This document shows positions 1 to 11,681 of a stretch of DNA of 64,000 bases, piece after piece; the stretch's first letter is position 1; each line of letters opens with the position of its first letter. The DNA is from Gamarada debralockiae (taxonomy: Eukaryota > Ascomycota > Leotiomycetes > Helotiales > Hyphodiscaceae). The translations under genes were made by a program, and so were the position numbers. The notes beneath the pieces are model-generated. The model searched no databases. It saw only the letters and a list, made by a program, of their open reading frames with translations, and had not been told where the DNA came from. Location: NCBI GenBank assembly GCA_002803225.1, contig NXFV01001258.1, positions 1 through 64,000 on the forward strand, read 5' to 3'.

Positions 1-1292
1 TATTCCATGGTCTCTGTCAATAGTACAAACAGTTTGAGCGATTCAGAGCAGGCTCTATCCCTCCATCTCTTCAACCGTTCAAACACTTTGAACGATCCAG
101 AGCCATCTTCCACCAAGAAACATCACACTCTCTACCTCCCCTTGTCCCCCCATCCTTTCAAACGCTTAATTTATTCCAACGGTTCAAGACGACAAAACCC
201 ACCAAAACCTCTCCTTTACGCCCTCCCCTCATCTTCTTCGATGCCTCACGCACTCTCAACGATTCATATCCAAAACCCCATCACCAACCCACCTCATTTG
301 CTCACGCACTCTCAACCATGCAATTCAGGACACAGGTACCATTGTCTCAATCATCCAACCGCTTCAACAGTTCAAAGGAATAATGGCTACTAAAAATATC
401 TACTATACTCTCCCTATTCCCCTTCAATCTCTCAATCTCTTGAACGATTAGAGAACTAAACGCCCACCAAGATGTCTATGAACTATCGTCTCCTTATCCT
501 TAACGAACCTCACTGCATCTTTCATTCAAAAGCTCTCAACTTTCCCAAATCAGTATGTCATTTCCCTTTAATCCTATTCGTAGGATCTCAACGATTCAGA
601 AATCTCACACTCTCTCTTTCAAGATTTCCAACTCTCCATTTATCAAATCTCGGCTAGAGCAGTTGCCATATATCCCAGTCACTCCATCTCTCAAGACATC
701 GCAATCCGCCTAGTGGATGACGGACAATCATTGAAAGGACTGCAAAGACTGGCTTTGATCTCTGACCGCCCATCCACGCTCAACAAACCCGCTGTACTAG
801 TCTGGCCTCCCTACCCATAGGAACAGCTTCGTCGATGCTCCACCACCCACTCAATCCACTAGAGCACTCAGCCGTCCACTCGCGACGCGCTCGCCTCCCC
901 AAAAATCAACGATTCAACTCTGCAAGCTATCTTTCTCCTCAAGCTCTACAAGCATCCGGCTCCTGCAATTCCGTTGCTCAATAGTTGAATTACGTAGCTC
1001 TTTCAAGCACCGGGATCATAGTTGTAAGGCTTTCATTACTGATATTTAATCTTTCCTCTATGATAGCTCAACAAATACCATTCTTGTATTACGACCCAGA
1101 TGAAGGGAAGAGGCCGTTCCGTAGCTTACAAATGCAACGCTAAAGAACCCAGCAATGCAATCTCTCAATTCTCAAACTCTCATCTCCCCACCCCCCGAAC
1201 ATCACTCAGCAAAACTCCAGCCAATTCACTCGCATTTTGATCTAGTAAGTTCCCCGTTTTCTTTATTTCTCCAAAGGAAGTACAACCACCCT
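1..1292. other. Gene-free pyrimidine-rich stretch with a dispersed short motif
   Basis: I see no gene with conserved features here. The plus strand is rich in C and T and poor in G. A degenerate 10-12 base motif close to CTCAACGATTCA recurs in both orientations, for example near 256-266, 588-598 and 904-914, with inverted or weaker forms such as TTTGAACGATCC near 88 and CTTGAACGATTAG near 439. The open frames (7-393, 472-657, 1155-1517) are simple-composition translations that match nothing I recognise. The stretch may be 3' flank of the elongase gene or an old repeat. Confidence 0.5.
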
Positions 1293-2783
1293 CTAGTGAG
1301 CCTTCCCATTGGCAGCCTTTCCATTCGCATGACCATTTGTATATCCGTTCACGTGCCCATTGCCGTTCATTGTTGCACCGTTGGCCTTCCCATTCATCCT
1401 CTCAACACCCTTCACCGCATCCTTGGAAGCTTTCTCGACTTTCCCTGCCTTCTTCGCGTTCCCAGACGCCATGCGGATATAACTCCTAATGAAGAATCGT
1501 ACGAAGAGCACGGTTAAGGGCGCAAGGTACAGGACGTTTAGCCAGATGGCGAATGTTTGCCCAGAGGTGTCGATGCATGGTACTGTCTGATACTCCGTCC
1601 TAAATTCAGTGCTTGCAGCCTTGACCTGCGCTTGGATGGAAGAGTCCGCGGCGATGTTCTCGGCAAGACCTTCTTCGCCTGCTGCGCGGAAAAGGTATTT
1701 CTTGACTAGGTCTGTGACGCCAGCGGAAGTTGCGGATGCTACAGCTGAGGAGACTGTTGAAGTGGCAGAGGAGAGAGAGGAGATGGGGACCTGGACCGGG
1801 ATAGTGAAGGATATGAAAGAGTGGATTGCAGCGTAGGAGCCGCCAACGAGGAATTGGATTATTTGCATTGTTGTTAGGGAGCGTTTGAGGGCTTGGGGGA
1901 TGGGGATTGAGAAGGCTGTTAGGGTGTAGTATGTGTACTGTAAATCGTCAGCCTTAGCTCAGGTAGAAGCAGTGATGGGAGAGGGGAAATGTGAATGAGG
2001 AAAATGGAGGGGTCATACCATCAAAGCGTGAATTCCCGAATTGACGAAAACAAACATCCAGATCGGAGGACTCATGAACCGGATTCCAGCCCACATGCAC
2101 ATCATAGCACCAGCATGATGATACGTCTGCAACGTGGAGCTCTTCTTTCCCTTCGCCAGAATAATAACCGTGTCCAGGACTTCGTAGAATTTGCTTAGGT
2201 AGAAGAACCATCCGTAAAATGCAAGTCCCTCATTCCACAATCGTCCCAAATGCGTAGGATCTGGCGTCCCAGCAGGACTCAGCAAGACAGAACTCGATTG
2301 TGAAACCCAAGCTGAAGATTCCGGGGAATACGCAATAGCGTTTCCTAACCCATCAATCCCATGCACCTTACACAAACTATCCACCGTCCCCGCCAACCCC
2401 ATTTCCCCCAACGGGTTCTGCACCGTTCTCCGCAACGCACTCAGCATGCCCACGAATGTCCATCCCGAATAAACGGCCAAGAAAACATTATGTGCTACCA
2501 CGAACCAGAAGAAGGATTTCCACTTGCTGATTCCCCATGGCTTGTTGCCTGTTGATCGATTGTAGGAGTTCAGGGCTGTGACGGTGGCTGCGTAGATGCA
2601 GGCAATTGTGATGGGGACTTTGACGTCGAGAGCATCGCTGAAGAGGGGCGTAGGTATCGAGATTGGAGGGGCGTAGAAGGAGGAGCCGACGGGTGGTGGT
2701 GGGAGGGTTGAGGGGTCGCTGTTTGGTGGGAATTTGAAGAGGGTGGAGGAGGGGAGGGTGAAGAGGACTTGTGAGAAGCCCAT
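1293..2783 (-). CDS. ELO/GNS1-SUR4 family fatty-acid elongase
   Basis: The product is predicted to be the condensing enzyme of very-long-chain fatty-acid elongation (malonyl-CoA plus acyl-CoA), a multi-pass ER membrane protein. There are two exons, complement(1293..1937, 2019..2783), giving 469 residues. The intron 1938-2018 starts GTATGA and ends TTTACAG, and the frame runs straight across it. The family histidine box is visible at the exon 1 end as QTYHHAG, so the first His of the usual HxxHH is Gln here. It is followed by aromatic, hydrophobic segments and the exon 2 start YTYYTLTAF, which fits the family's C-terminal half. The tail (about 45 residues) is low-complexity and rich in Gly, Asn, Lys and His. 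The start ATG at 2783 gives a normal fungal N-terminus (MGFSQVLF). It could be any of the fungal ELO paralogues; chain-length specificity cannot be read from the sequence. Confidence 0.88.
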
Positions 2784-4182
2784 CTTGCTGTCGAGGTAGA
2801 TCTTCTGTTGTTGAACTTGTTGAAGTCTTCAAACTGGTGTTCAATATTTTTCAGACGAAAAAGATCTGAGCACACCGAGAGGTTTGAAGAGAAGGCCCTG
2901 CTCTTAGCCGTCAACGACCAAAAAAGGGGGTCTTGAGATTAATATTAAGGAATGTGGTTGGTGAAAGAAAGGTTCAAATTCCTGGAGTAATCGAGGCTTT
3001 TGATGGAAGGTATGCAGAATGTGAGGGACCTTCCACTGTGATCCTAGTCCGTAGCTTCACGGCAGCCTTGCCTCACACGTCCTTGAGAAAGAAGAAGCTG
3101 AAGTAGGAAGCTGGCCGAGGTTTGAGAGCTTGACATGTGCTGAAACTGATACGGGTGAGTGAGAAAGAGAGAGAGAAAGGTGTTGAGGGTGCTGTGTGAT
3201 TTGGCACACGACAACCTGCCTTCAGCGGCATTTCCTCTGGCCGTCTTGGATTCTGTGCAGCAAAAATGCGAAATTGTTGAGAAGAGCGTCATAATGTCCG
3301 CTAGCTCGCCCCTCCTTGCATTAGCGTGAGCCCTACTGGAAAAGGCCCTGAATTTCAGCCTCGTCGTCCCCGAATTCTAGAAATACATGTTGAGAAAAGG
3401 AAACGGGCAAGATTTTAGCAGCCGTCTAGAGTACTTATTATCATATGTTCCCTTTCTTATATCCTCATGAAATGGCCCTGTTGATTCTGGAAATTCAAGC
3501 TCTTGTGCAGTGGGGTTCCTCAAAAAAAAAGTCCCAACAAAATCCGGCCGCTTTCCCCATTCAGACCTCTCCGCGTAGGGACCCCTCCAAGAAGCGAAGC
3601 ATCGTGAATTGAACGGTACCGAGGCTCACCCAAAACGTCCCGGCTTTCTTTCCTTAACCTTGATGTCAACCTGTGGATACATGTGAAGTATCCATGTGAA
3701 GTATCCATGTGAAGTATCCTGTGAAGTATCCATGTGAAGTATCCACAAGCACATGAGGTATGCAAGTCACATACAATACAGAGCTCTCTCTTTCCAATCA
3801 GCGTCTGAATCAAAATGTCGTCACTGCTGCCCTTCATTCGTTCGAGCGTCTCTCTCATGAGCTTTAGATCGGTCACGTGATACACACTTCGACTGCTGGA
3901 TTATGGTGATCTCCCCGAGCGTTGAAGCGTCTCTTTCAAAAAGAAGGCTGCCATCTGATCCTTCTTTGATGTTTCCAGGAAGCGAAATGAGAGGATCACA
4001 TCTGAAATCGTCCTGTAGGAAGTTAGAATAGGCTAAGGAAATCGATGCGAAGTCTCTCTCTCCATTCCGGAGGGAGGTTCGCAGAGGTTACTTGCTGTGG
4101 AAGATAATTTTGGATGTTCATCAAATTGAACTGGATTCCAAGATAAGTAGAAATGGTACATAAAAAGCCTGACTCGTCGTAA
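2784..4182. other. Intergenic stretch upstream of the elongase gene
   Basis: This holds the elongase 5' flank and about 1 kb with no recognisable gene. The only clear structure is a short tandem repeat at 3681-3744. The minus-strand frame at 3520-3885 simply translates that repeat and has no family resemblance. Confidence 0.5.
3681..3744. repeat. Tandem repeat, 13-base unit, five copies
   Basis: Five consecutive copies of ATGTGAAGTATCC lie at 3681-3693, 3694-3706, 3707-3719, 3720-3731 (first A missing) and 3732-3744. The copies are otherwise identical, which suggests recent slippage expansion. Confidence 0.95.
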
Positions 4183-6221
4183 CTAGCAAGAATAGTCCCG
4201 TAGAAGACCGACACGGCGATATGTGTCGTCGTTTATACTGGTACGTTCCAAGAGAAGGCTCTTGAACGTAAACCTTTGTTTTGTTATGAGTCGAAGCTCG
4301 AGCGGCATACAGAAAAGCTGGCTGCTGGGCCATGATATCCATTTATTCTTGTCATCCCGCACCAGCGAACCATGTATCTCTTTTCCGCGGCAAAGAATCT
4401 TCTCTTGAAGTTTAAGGTCCACAGTCTGGCCAAGCAGCTTCAGATGACCGCTTCAGACCTGGCCCATCTCATCGTCGCCAACCACATCGATGTGAGATTC
4501 AAGTATCTCCACGAGAGTGTAGTATTTATGCATCCACGAGGTGAATTAGATTCCCATCCGAGCTGCCTGACCAGTTGGGCGTCCTAATTTCCAGCCAATA
4601 TCGGCATCGCATCAAGGGCTTCACCTCCCTCGCCAAAGCCGAGATAGTGATGAGTTTATCCTCTTCCATTGTCAGGACGGAGTCTGTATATTTAGATACA
4701 GCAAGCTCCCACACTCGGAACGCCTCTTTCAGCCGAGAGGCGATGTTCCCTGGATTATCGTCGCCGTGATACAAGTTTTGGAATTTGAAAGGACTGTTGG
4801 ATTTGATGGCCAACCCAAGGCCATTTTTCATCCATGTCATAGAGTTGTGATTCTGAGGCTTGCAGCTCACTGCATTCCCAGAAAAGCCGATCGTATGTGA
4901 AATGGATTATCCTAGGACTAACGAGACGCAGGAAAGTCCTCTGATATTAGTACCCGATGTGCTTTTACGTTGGAAGAAAGAACACAGAAAAGGAATTGCT
5001 GCTTAAACAGGTGCAGTCAGACTTATGGAACAGCTATATTCTGCTTAATGACGAGAACTAAGAGTTCAATCATTGGATAATACTAGGCAACATATGACCC
5101 CATTATTTGTGCAGCTACCATACCATTGTCCAGTCTAAACCTTTCAGCAAGAGAATCGAGAAGCATGAAGATCGGACGGAGCGGACGGAACGACGAAACA
5201 TCCAGCCGTATCATCTACTGCTGCCGTGGCACTGATATTACAATATGAGTACTTGTAGACCGTACTCATAAGTGAGGCTTGATGTGACCGGTCCTCAGAC
5301 GAATTCTGGATGATGCAAAGAGAGTCAATCCAGATATAGCGAAGGCCCAGCGCTCTTGTGTTATAGACTGCATCTTGGAATGTTTTCATCTGGCCAAGGT
5401 CCGGTAACTCAGAGACCCAAGAAGAAATGTTTTCCGTTGTCAATATGATTCTGTCGGAGATCTTTCCCCAGCAATGAGAAAGTGTCGTGTACTTCACCTC
5501 CGGCAGGAATGTCCTCGCCAAAACACAAATGTAGAGGTGTTTCTTCGCCTCCAATACCAACCAGACGACTTGGCTTCCATTTTTCCAGAAGAAGCAGGCC
5601 GAGCACGCTCATAGCTGCTATGATTTTGGAGGTAGATTTGGAGCCATCGAGCAGCGATCGCAAGGCAAGCCCGGGAATTCGTGCCAGGCGTTATGCCAGG
5701 ATCCACAAATTGTAATCGATCTGTCAATTATTAGCAGCTCTCAAAATAGAAGGAAATCTACACTACCCTTCACTTCATCTACGGGTACTAGCTTCAATTC
5801 TCCGTAGGAAATCGCCCCTGCACAAGGAAGTTGGGAAAGACTGTCTCCCTCATTCCTACACTTTCCTGAGTCTTCCAATGACAATGAAGGTGGAACTCAG
5901 TTGACTGCCATTCTACCAAAACTCCTGCCCCAATATGCGTACATATAAGGCAGCCGGCCGCAACGGCTTCCTTATGCGCTGATAGGGTCGCATGGTTCTC
6001 GAACACCCCCAGTCTCGAACCCCGTTCAAAGCAGCATTCTCCATTACCTGAGCCGGCACAGAGCGCAAAAGTTCCGTACATTTGTTGCAGAATATAACTT
6101 GAAGAGCAAATCGAGGACTGGATTGTAAAGAATGTTCGAAGAGAAACTTCTTAGGAGTGCTTATCTCGGAGTCTGCCTCCATGCAATCACACTCGTTTGC
6201 CTGCCTATCAGCTGCAAGCAA
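4183..6221 (-). pseudogene. Decayed HET-domain gene (relic 1)
   Basis: Fragments of one HET (heterokaryon incompatibility) protein occur in the right order on the minus strand but in different frames. They are the Cys-containing N-terminal part (FCNKCTELL near 6095, then AAGCLICTHIG near 5950), PSRLVGIGGEETPLHLC near 5570, KYTTLSHCWGK near 5490 and LRYIWIDSLCIIQ near 5330. After these come DDLIT-type material (EEDKLITISALAREVK near 4640) and the C-terminal piece ESHIDVVGDDEMGQV near 4470, which runs into an in-frame TGA at 4453-4455. Frame changes fall near 6065, between 5570 and 5490, and again before 4870. Intact HET genes code for a cell-death-associated domain; this copy cannot make the full protein. 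The 3' limit at 4183 is the stop after the last recognisable segment. Confidence 0.85.
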
Positions 6222-6938
6222 ATGGAGCAGGCATCTTGAACTCCGCTCCCTCTACATCCTCATGCTCCCATTCACACTCTCCATATTTTTAGCAGCTTCT
6301 ACATCACGATGAATGATCCCGCGACAATACTTGCTGAGACGTTCAAAGCTTGTCAGCCAGACAAGACGAGACGACGACAACGAACATAGAACCGCATCCT
6401 CGCAAATTGGAACAGAATACCTTTGAGAATTCTTCCAGCTTGCAAGAGACGATGATCTCCAGTTCTCAGAAACGAACGAGCCGGAAAGAATATGTTCCTG
6501 CTGTCTTCTCCCTAAAACATCTTCCGAAATGAGAAGTTAGGACTGTACTCTGGTCGAGCTCGAACGCATTGGGCGGACGAGATATCAGCGGTTCTTGCTG
6601 TCACTGATGTCCTGACAATAGTGTTTGTAGGAATAAAATTGATAAACGAGGCTTTTGGATCTCAGGTTTGGGAATATTAGACTTCAAGGAAATCTTAAAG
6701 AGCAATATTATTGCGCTTGTTTGAGTCACTATGAAGGGTCGTTTCTTGTCTTCAGTCTTTGATCTGTAGCTTGTTTTACCTGGAGTACTCCATTTGCTTC
6801 TGGTTCTTTCCGAGCTGGCCGTTCCAGCTTTTTGCCGATGTCTTATAGAAGAATTTAGAGAGGAAAAATGCTGTCTTCACGGTCATTTAGTGGGGTAAAG
6901 GAAATACTTTGATCAGGACCACCACTGCAACATTTTGA
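6222..6938. other. Spacer between two head-to-head HET relics
   Basis: No gene is recognisable in this stretch. It lies between the 5' ends of a minus-strand and a plus-strand HET relic, so it probably contains the former promoters and the eroded N-terminus of the plus-strand copy. Confidence 0.4.
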
Positions 6939-8280
6939 ATTGTTCATGGAATCTATTACCTGAGACGCTTTGACAAAGACTTCCAAGACGCCATTGGCCT
7001 TTGCCGACATTTGAACATTCACTTTCTCTGGATTGACTCCTTGTGCATCAAGCAGGATGATGAGGGGGACTGGAAGAACGAAGCCATAAGATTGGCGGAC
7101 ATTTACGAAAACGCCTTCTTGACCATCGCTGCCACAAAGTCTACTGAAGGCAGGGGCGGCCTTTGCTCTAAGCCAGACCAGCACATACGTGTATGATGGA
7201 CTTTATATTTGAGAATCGCCTCCCTTATTGCCAGGAAGTGCAAGACTCCAGCTAGAAGGATGGCCTCTACTTGAGAGACGATGGGTATATCAAGAACGTA
7301 GGATCTCTCGCCGCATGTTGTACTTCGGTTCGCACGAACTCATTTGGGAATATGAAGCCTTAGGATGAGTGAGAGTGGGTACAATGATGAGCCCCGACCT
7401 TTAAGGGACATCGGGACCCCCCCCCCCCCCGGCATAGCTTTAACTGATGGGAACAAATCCTAACATGAACATTGTAAATCAGTCATCACGGCTTCAACTC
7501 ACTTTCGAGAAGGACAAGCTGGTAGCTATTTCGAGTGTGTCGAAAGGGATCGGAATCCTGAGACTGGACGATCGTTATGCTGCTGGACTTTGGAAGAAGA
7601 CTCCTCTGCATGATCTCCGAAGTGATGCCACATCTTGGACTATCCAAGCGAGGCCTTCGACATTCTGTGCTCTAACAAGGTCGTGAGTCTCGGTCAGGAA
7701 TGGTGTTGCTTGGCGTGCCTTGGCTCACGACTTGGATGCTAGACAGAGCGAAAATGCTGTATGTATCGTACCAAGCAAACAACACTAGTCAGGTTTTCTG
7801 TGAAGCCAAAATAACACCAAGGCTTAGTGTAGTTCTTCGTGGCAGATTAATAGCAGCAAGGCTTGTGGCGATCGAATACGAGAATGACTCCAATGGGTTG
7901 AGTGGATCTTAACTGGAAGGCAAGGACGTTGACGTTACATACTACGGTACTGTGAAGCTCTGCTTAAAAGATGTTGGGTTTGCTGGTAATGTACTGCCGG
8001 TGGATTTTCAACCAGACCATTTGCTTCACAAACCCGGAAAGCATTAAGTTGCACCAGACTCAGAGCTGTTTGTGCTACCTCTCTTGTCTGGTTGTGGTGG
8101 ACCTCATGCTCTCGTACTCCGGAAGCTAGAAGGATCCGCTTTTTCTAGCGGATTGGCTTTATCGAATTCACCGCACAATCGACCTTTAATGTGGGTGGCG
8201 ACGACCCTAGGGAATATCCATTTGCGGCTTTTGATGCCTACCAGCGAAGTCTACCTGTGTCCACTATCACCATCGTCTGA
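6939..8280 (+). pseudogene. Decayed HET-domain gene (relic 2)
   Basis: The plus strand shows HET segments in order but broken into several frames. They are KDFQDAIGLCRHL then HFLWIDSLCIKQDD (about 6975-7050), WVYQERRISRRMLYFG (about 7275-7320), SSRLQLTFEKDKLVAIS (about 7485-7535), DDRYAAGLW (about 7570), VVLRGRLIAARLV (about 7835), GPHALVLRKLEG (about 8098-8133) and a C-terminal stretch ending with a TGA at 8278-8280. The frame is closed upstream by a stop at 6936-6938, so the start and the N-terminal Cys region are gone. A run of 14 C at 7417-7430 sits at one frame change. It lies next to relic 1 in opposite orientation and is a separate copy, not its continuation. Confidence 0.85.
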
Positions 8281-8394
8281 TTGAACAGGTATTTGATAGA
8301 GGGTGCAGGTGAGAGTATATACAAGAAATGGAGTTCTGTGCGTTTATGGCGATATAGCTCCCAAAAAATGATCTTTCGTTCCAATCAAAAAAAT

Positions 8395-11163
8395 TCATGA
8401 GTAAGACTGCATCTGCCGCGGCGGGAGCTGAGCTGCTCTCTCGGATCCTCCAAATGCAGGGAGGTCGAAGCTTCCAGCCATTGCGACGTCCCATTCCATC
8501 CAATTAAACTGATCTGAGGACTCTAATTCGGTCAGATATTCCGTGTATTCTGAAGGCTCGTAACGTGTATCAGAAGGGAATCTAGTCTCGAGCGGTGATA
8601 TGGTGGTAAGAGAAGTCTCTCTCAATTCGGAGGTCTGGGAGGTCTCTTTTGAAGTCGCTAGTTGCTGCTCTAGGGTTGTTCTCTCATTCGGAGACGAAAG
8701 GCAATAATCCTCTGTCCAAAAAATATCAGGGTCGAGACCCATACTTTCCCAAGCTTTCCTTCGAAGTCGTCGGATTAGAGCCCAGGCTTCCCGTCCGCCT
8801 TCAGACAGATGTCGCTCGGAAAAGATGCCGTTCTCCTCGCTGACTACCCCATCATTCGGTGAGATGAGTGAGAACATTCTATCTATCAAGATTCGAGAGC
8901 GCTCTGCTTCAGAAGAGCCTGGAGTCTGGAGAAGATCGGAGAGAAGCACGACGGCTGCGTGGAGGGGCTGGTAGAGACCGGGGTACAGCCAGTGGTAGGG
9001 CCGGAAGGGAGCAGAGGTGCTCATTGAGAGGAAGGTCTCCATGAATGATTGGGAGTGTGATATGCAGCTGAGGACTGGCGTTAGTGGTGTGTGACGGGAT
9101 AAGGCGACTTGTGACGAGAGGCCTCTTGTGAGGGAGAGGGAGACTTACTCCGGACGAACCTCAGCCCACATTGCATGATCAGAGTCCCGCACTAGGGGCT
9201 GATATAGCACGCAGTATGTTTTGTGAACCATCAGCTTCAGCAGAAGCTGAGCCCATTCTATGAAGGCACAAGAATCGAAGCCCTCCTCGTATACGTTATT
9301 TGTAGGCTCCTGCTCTTGATTGCTAATCCTACAAAGTTGCCCAATTCGAGCGCTGATCCGAGAATCCAGCGCATTTACTTCTTCTTTTAGGCGTGAGAAA
9401 TCGTTCCTAGAGAGCGGTGTTGTATCAAATTGCCGGCGAAGGATCCGTCTCAACATCGATGTTATAGAGTACCTGTCCACGGCAACCATAAGGCGGACAT
9501 CAAGTGTGCTCGAATCCATGGATATCTGATAAATGGGCTGGACTCCCAGGGATGTAGATTCATGCAACGAGTCATATTCTTGACTCTTCTGTGTAATGAT
9601 CTGGCTGTCTTTGAGCTCGCAGATCATCTTGGCATCGTAAATCGTGTCTGACAAGCACGATGGCGGCAATGCGGATGGAATCGAGGTCATAACATCCGTG
9701 TGAATTATATGCCACCAAATGCGACGTCGGATCTCTGTCTCGATTGGCGGAAGACCAAAGTTGCTGCCATCTCGATGAAGGCCCATCGCTTGAGCTACGC
9801 GCAGTGCAACACTGATATATGAGCAAGACGCCAGTGGCTCCTCTTCACGAAGGAGAAGATTCTGCACTATGAGAAACGACATCAACGAGTAGATCGTTGG
9901 ATTGCGGGGAAAAGCGACAAGGCTTTGGGTGCGCATCGCCACCTCGGAAAGCCGAGACGAGATGACGCCACGCGATGTGTGCTTGAATTGAGCAGTTAGA
10001 ACTTCGTTTGGACAGCTGACGGAGCCTCCGAAGAGGACTGCAAAAAGCAGGGGTAAGAAACTCGGATTTTCTACCAAGAGACCAGTCAGTGGAATCTTTT
10101 CTCGGTTTTCAATCCAGGTCCAGAATCTTTGATAGTCCTGATCGAAGGAGCTAAGGTGTAACAATGGGACGATAGCATGAATGCTGACCACAAAGCTTCG
10201 GTAAAGTAGGTCGGAGGTTTCCTTCGACGGAAGATCCTCTAGGAGCTTGGGCAGGGAGTGTGCATATTGACTGGAAGTTTTTGGCCAATGTGGTTTCATC
10301 CGGTTTCTTGAGAGATCTTCTTGCCAGAGAGGCCTCTGTTGAGAAATCGGAGAATATTTGGACTCAGTTGGTGAGATGGGTGCAGTTTGATCTTTGCTCG
10401 AGTGGCAAGCAGGGCAGGTTGGTTGATATAACAGACTTTCCGTTTCTGGGCGACGATATCGGTCTTGGTCCTGGAGGAGCATTTCAAGCTCATTATTCTG
10501 CTTTGCTTAGCCCAATACTGAGTGATGAGATGGGTTGATCTTACATCTTGACCAACGTAGGCCCAAAAGGTTTGGCCAACATACCGCGAGCGCCCTCCTT
10601 TCTGAAGACTGAGATATCCTAATCCGGGAATCGAGTCTTGCTTAGCATCATGTAGATTGGATTTCGACGAACAGTCGCACGAGACATCTCCATGCTCGGG
10701 CTCACTTTCGAGTCTCTTGCGTGGGTTTTTATAGTCGTTCAAAAGAGATGAACGCGTCTTTTGGGGGGTTGAGGAAAATGTAGTACTAGAATTCGGACTT
10801 CTATCATACATACAAGTTGCGCCGTCTTTCGAGCAACGGCCGCATATCGGATGGACCTACCCAAGTCAGCTCTAAACTCTAGAGGTGAGTAATCTGTGCT
10901 TCCTGACTAGGGTCTGGGAAGCATATTCAGAAGAGTTCAAATAAAATGACGATCACTAACGAATCTTTACACTTACGAGGCAGCGGCTTGCTGGCTCTCA
11001 CGGGGTTCAAGTTCAAGCAGCGATCGAAAACTTAGAAGTCTGGAAATACCTTGTCACATTTGACCCTCCTTGCACGGCAACAGTGACAACTGTAGCTTGC
11101 TCTTGGTCTGGGCACGTGAGTATGACGTCGTCTCCTCGCTGGTGATGATGCTGTGCTGTTCAT
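8395..11163 (-). CDS. Zn2Cys6 fungal-specific transcription factor (TF1)
   Basis: Nuclear regulator of 815 residues in four exons, complement(8395..9067, 9149..10497, 10545..10856, 11050..11163). The first intron (10857-11049) divides the zinc cluster. Exon 1 gives CHCCRARRVKCDK and exon 2 gives ICGRCSKDGATC, together a perfect C-x2-C-x6-C-x6-C-x2-C-x6-C at residues 26-53. Short introns of 47 nt (GTAAGA...GCAG) and 81 nt (GTAAGT...CTCAG) preserve frame. The middle holds a fungal-specific TF domain (about residues 230-480) with the typical RRRIWWH block near 399-405. The start ATG at 11163 is the first in-frame Met before the basic arm. It is divergent from the 2-hydroxyacid oxidase gene (519 bp between starts), so control of that gene is a natural guess but is not shown. 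Confidence 0.88.
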
Positions 11164-11600
11164 TGGTATTGTTCTGTCTTATTAATCGTCAGTTACCATC
11201 CAGAACAGTTATTAACTGATAACAGGTAGAGCAGACACTGAAGGTCATGACTTGCCCTGGAGTGAAGGTAGGAGATGGACTTGTCGATTGAAATCGTTGA
11301 CTCGGCTCGAGCGGGTCGCTAGCGCCGATCGTCCCCTATCCGAATCACGTGTTATATTCCAGCCGAACCCCGCCTCCCTCCCTAAATAAGTGTTAATTCC
11401 CTGCTTGCGAGTCGGAGGCTGTAAAGGACTTGTTCTAAGTGGTGACAAGCCCTCTCAGCCTCAAAGTTCAGGACAAAATGTGTTCTTTGTAGCGGCCGGG
11501 GTATCGGACAGAGGCTTCGGTCGAAAATTTCACTCGCGCGGATAGCCTCCCTCCCTTCTTCCTCGCACGAAACATTTCCAGGACCTTCACTGCCCCTCAC

Positions 11601-11608
11601 ATATATAA
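11601..11608 (+). promoter_or_regulatory. TATA-like box upstream of the 2-hydroxyacid oxidase gene
   Basis: ATATATAA lies 74 bases before the ATG at 11682. The divergent intergenic region 11164-11681 also has several CGG/CCG triplets, for example the GC-rich stretch around 11493-11522, which is the kind of half-site bound by Zn2Cys6 proteins. Functional use is inferred. Confidence 0.45.
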
Positions 11609-11681
11609 CGAAGCTGCATTATCTTCGAGGTGAGGAGAAATACTAAAGACAAAGATCAAACCAATCCTCTACTTCCTCAAA

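Noticed and set aside
3681..3744. CRISPR-like array
   Set aside because: The copies are contiguous with no spacers, and the organism is a fungus.
3520..3885. 121-codon minus-strand gene
   Set aside because: Its middle simply translates the 13-base tandem repeat and there is no family similarity or splice context.
4183..8280. Relics 1 and 2 as one inverted or rearranged HET gene
   Set aside because: Both contain their own IDSLCI and DKL-type blocks, so they are two copies on opposite strands.
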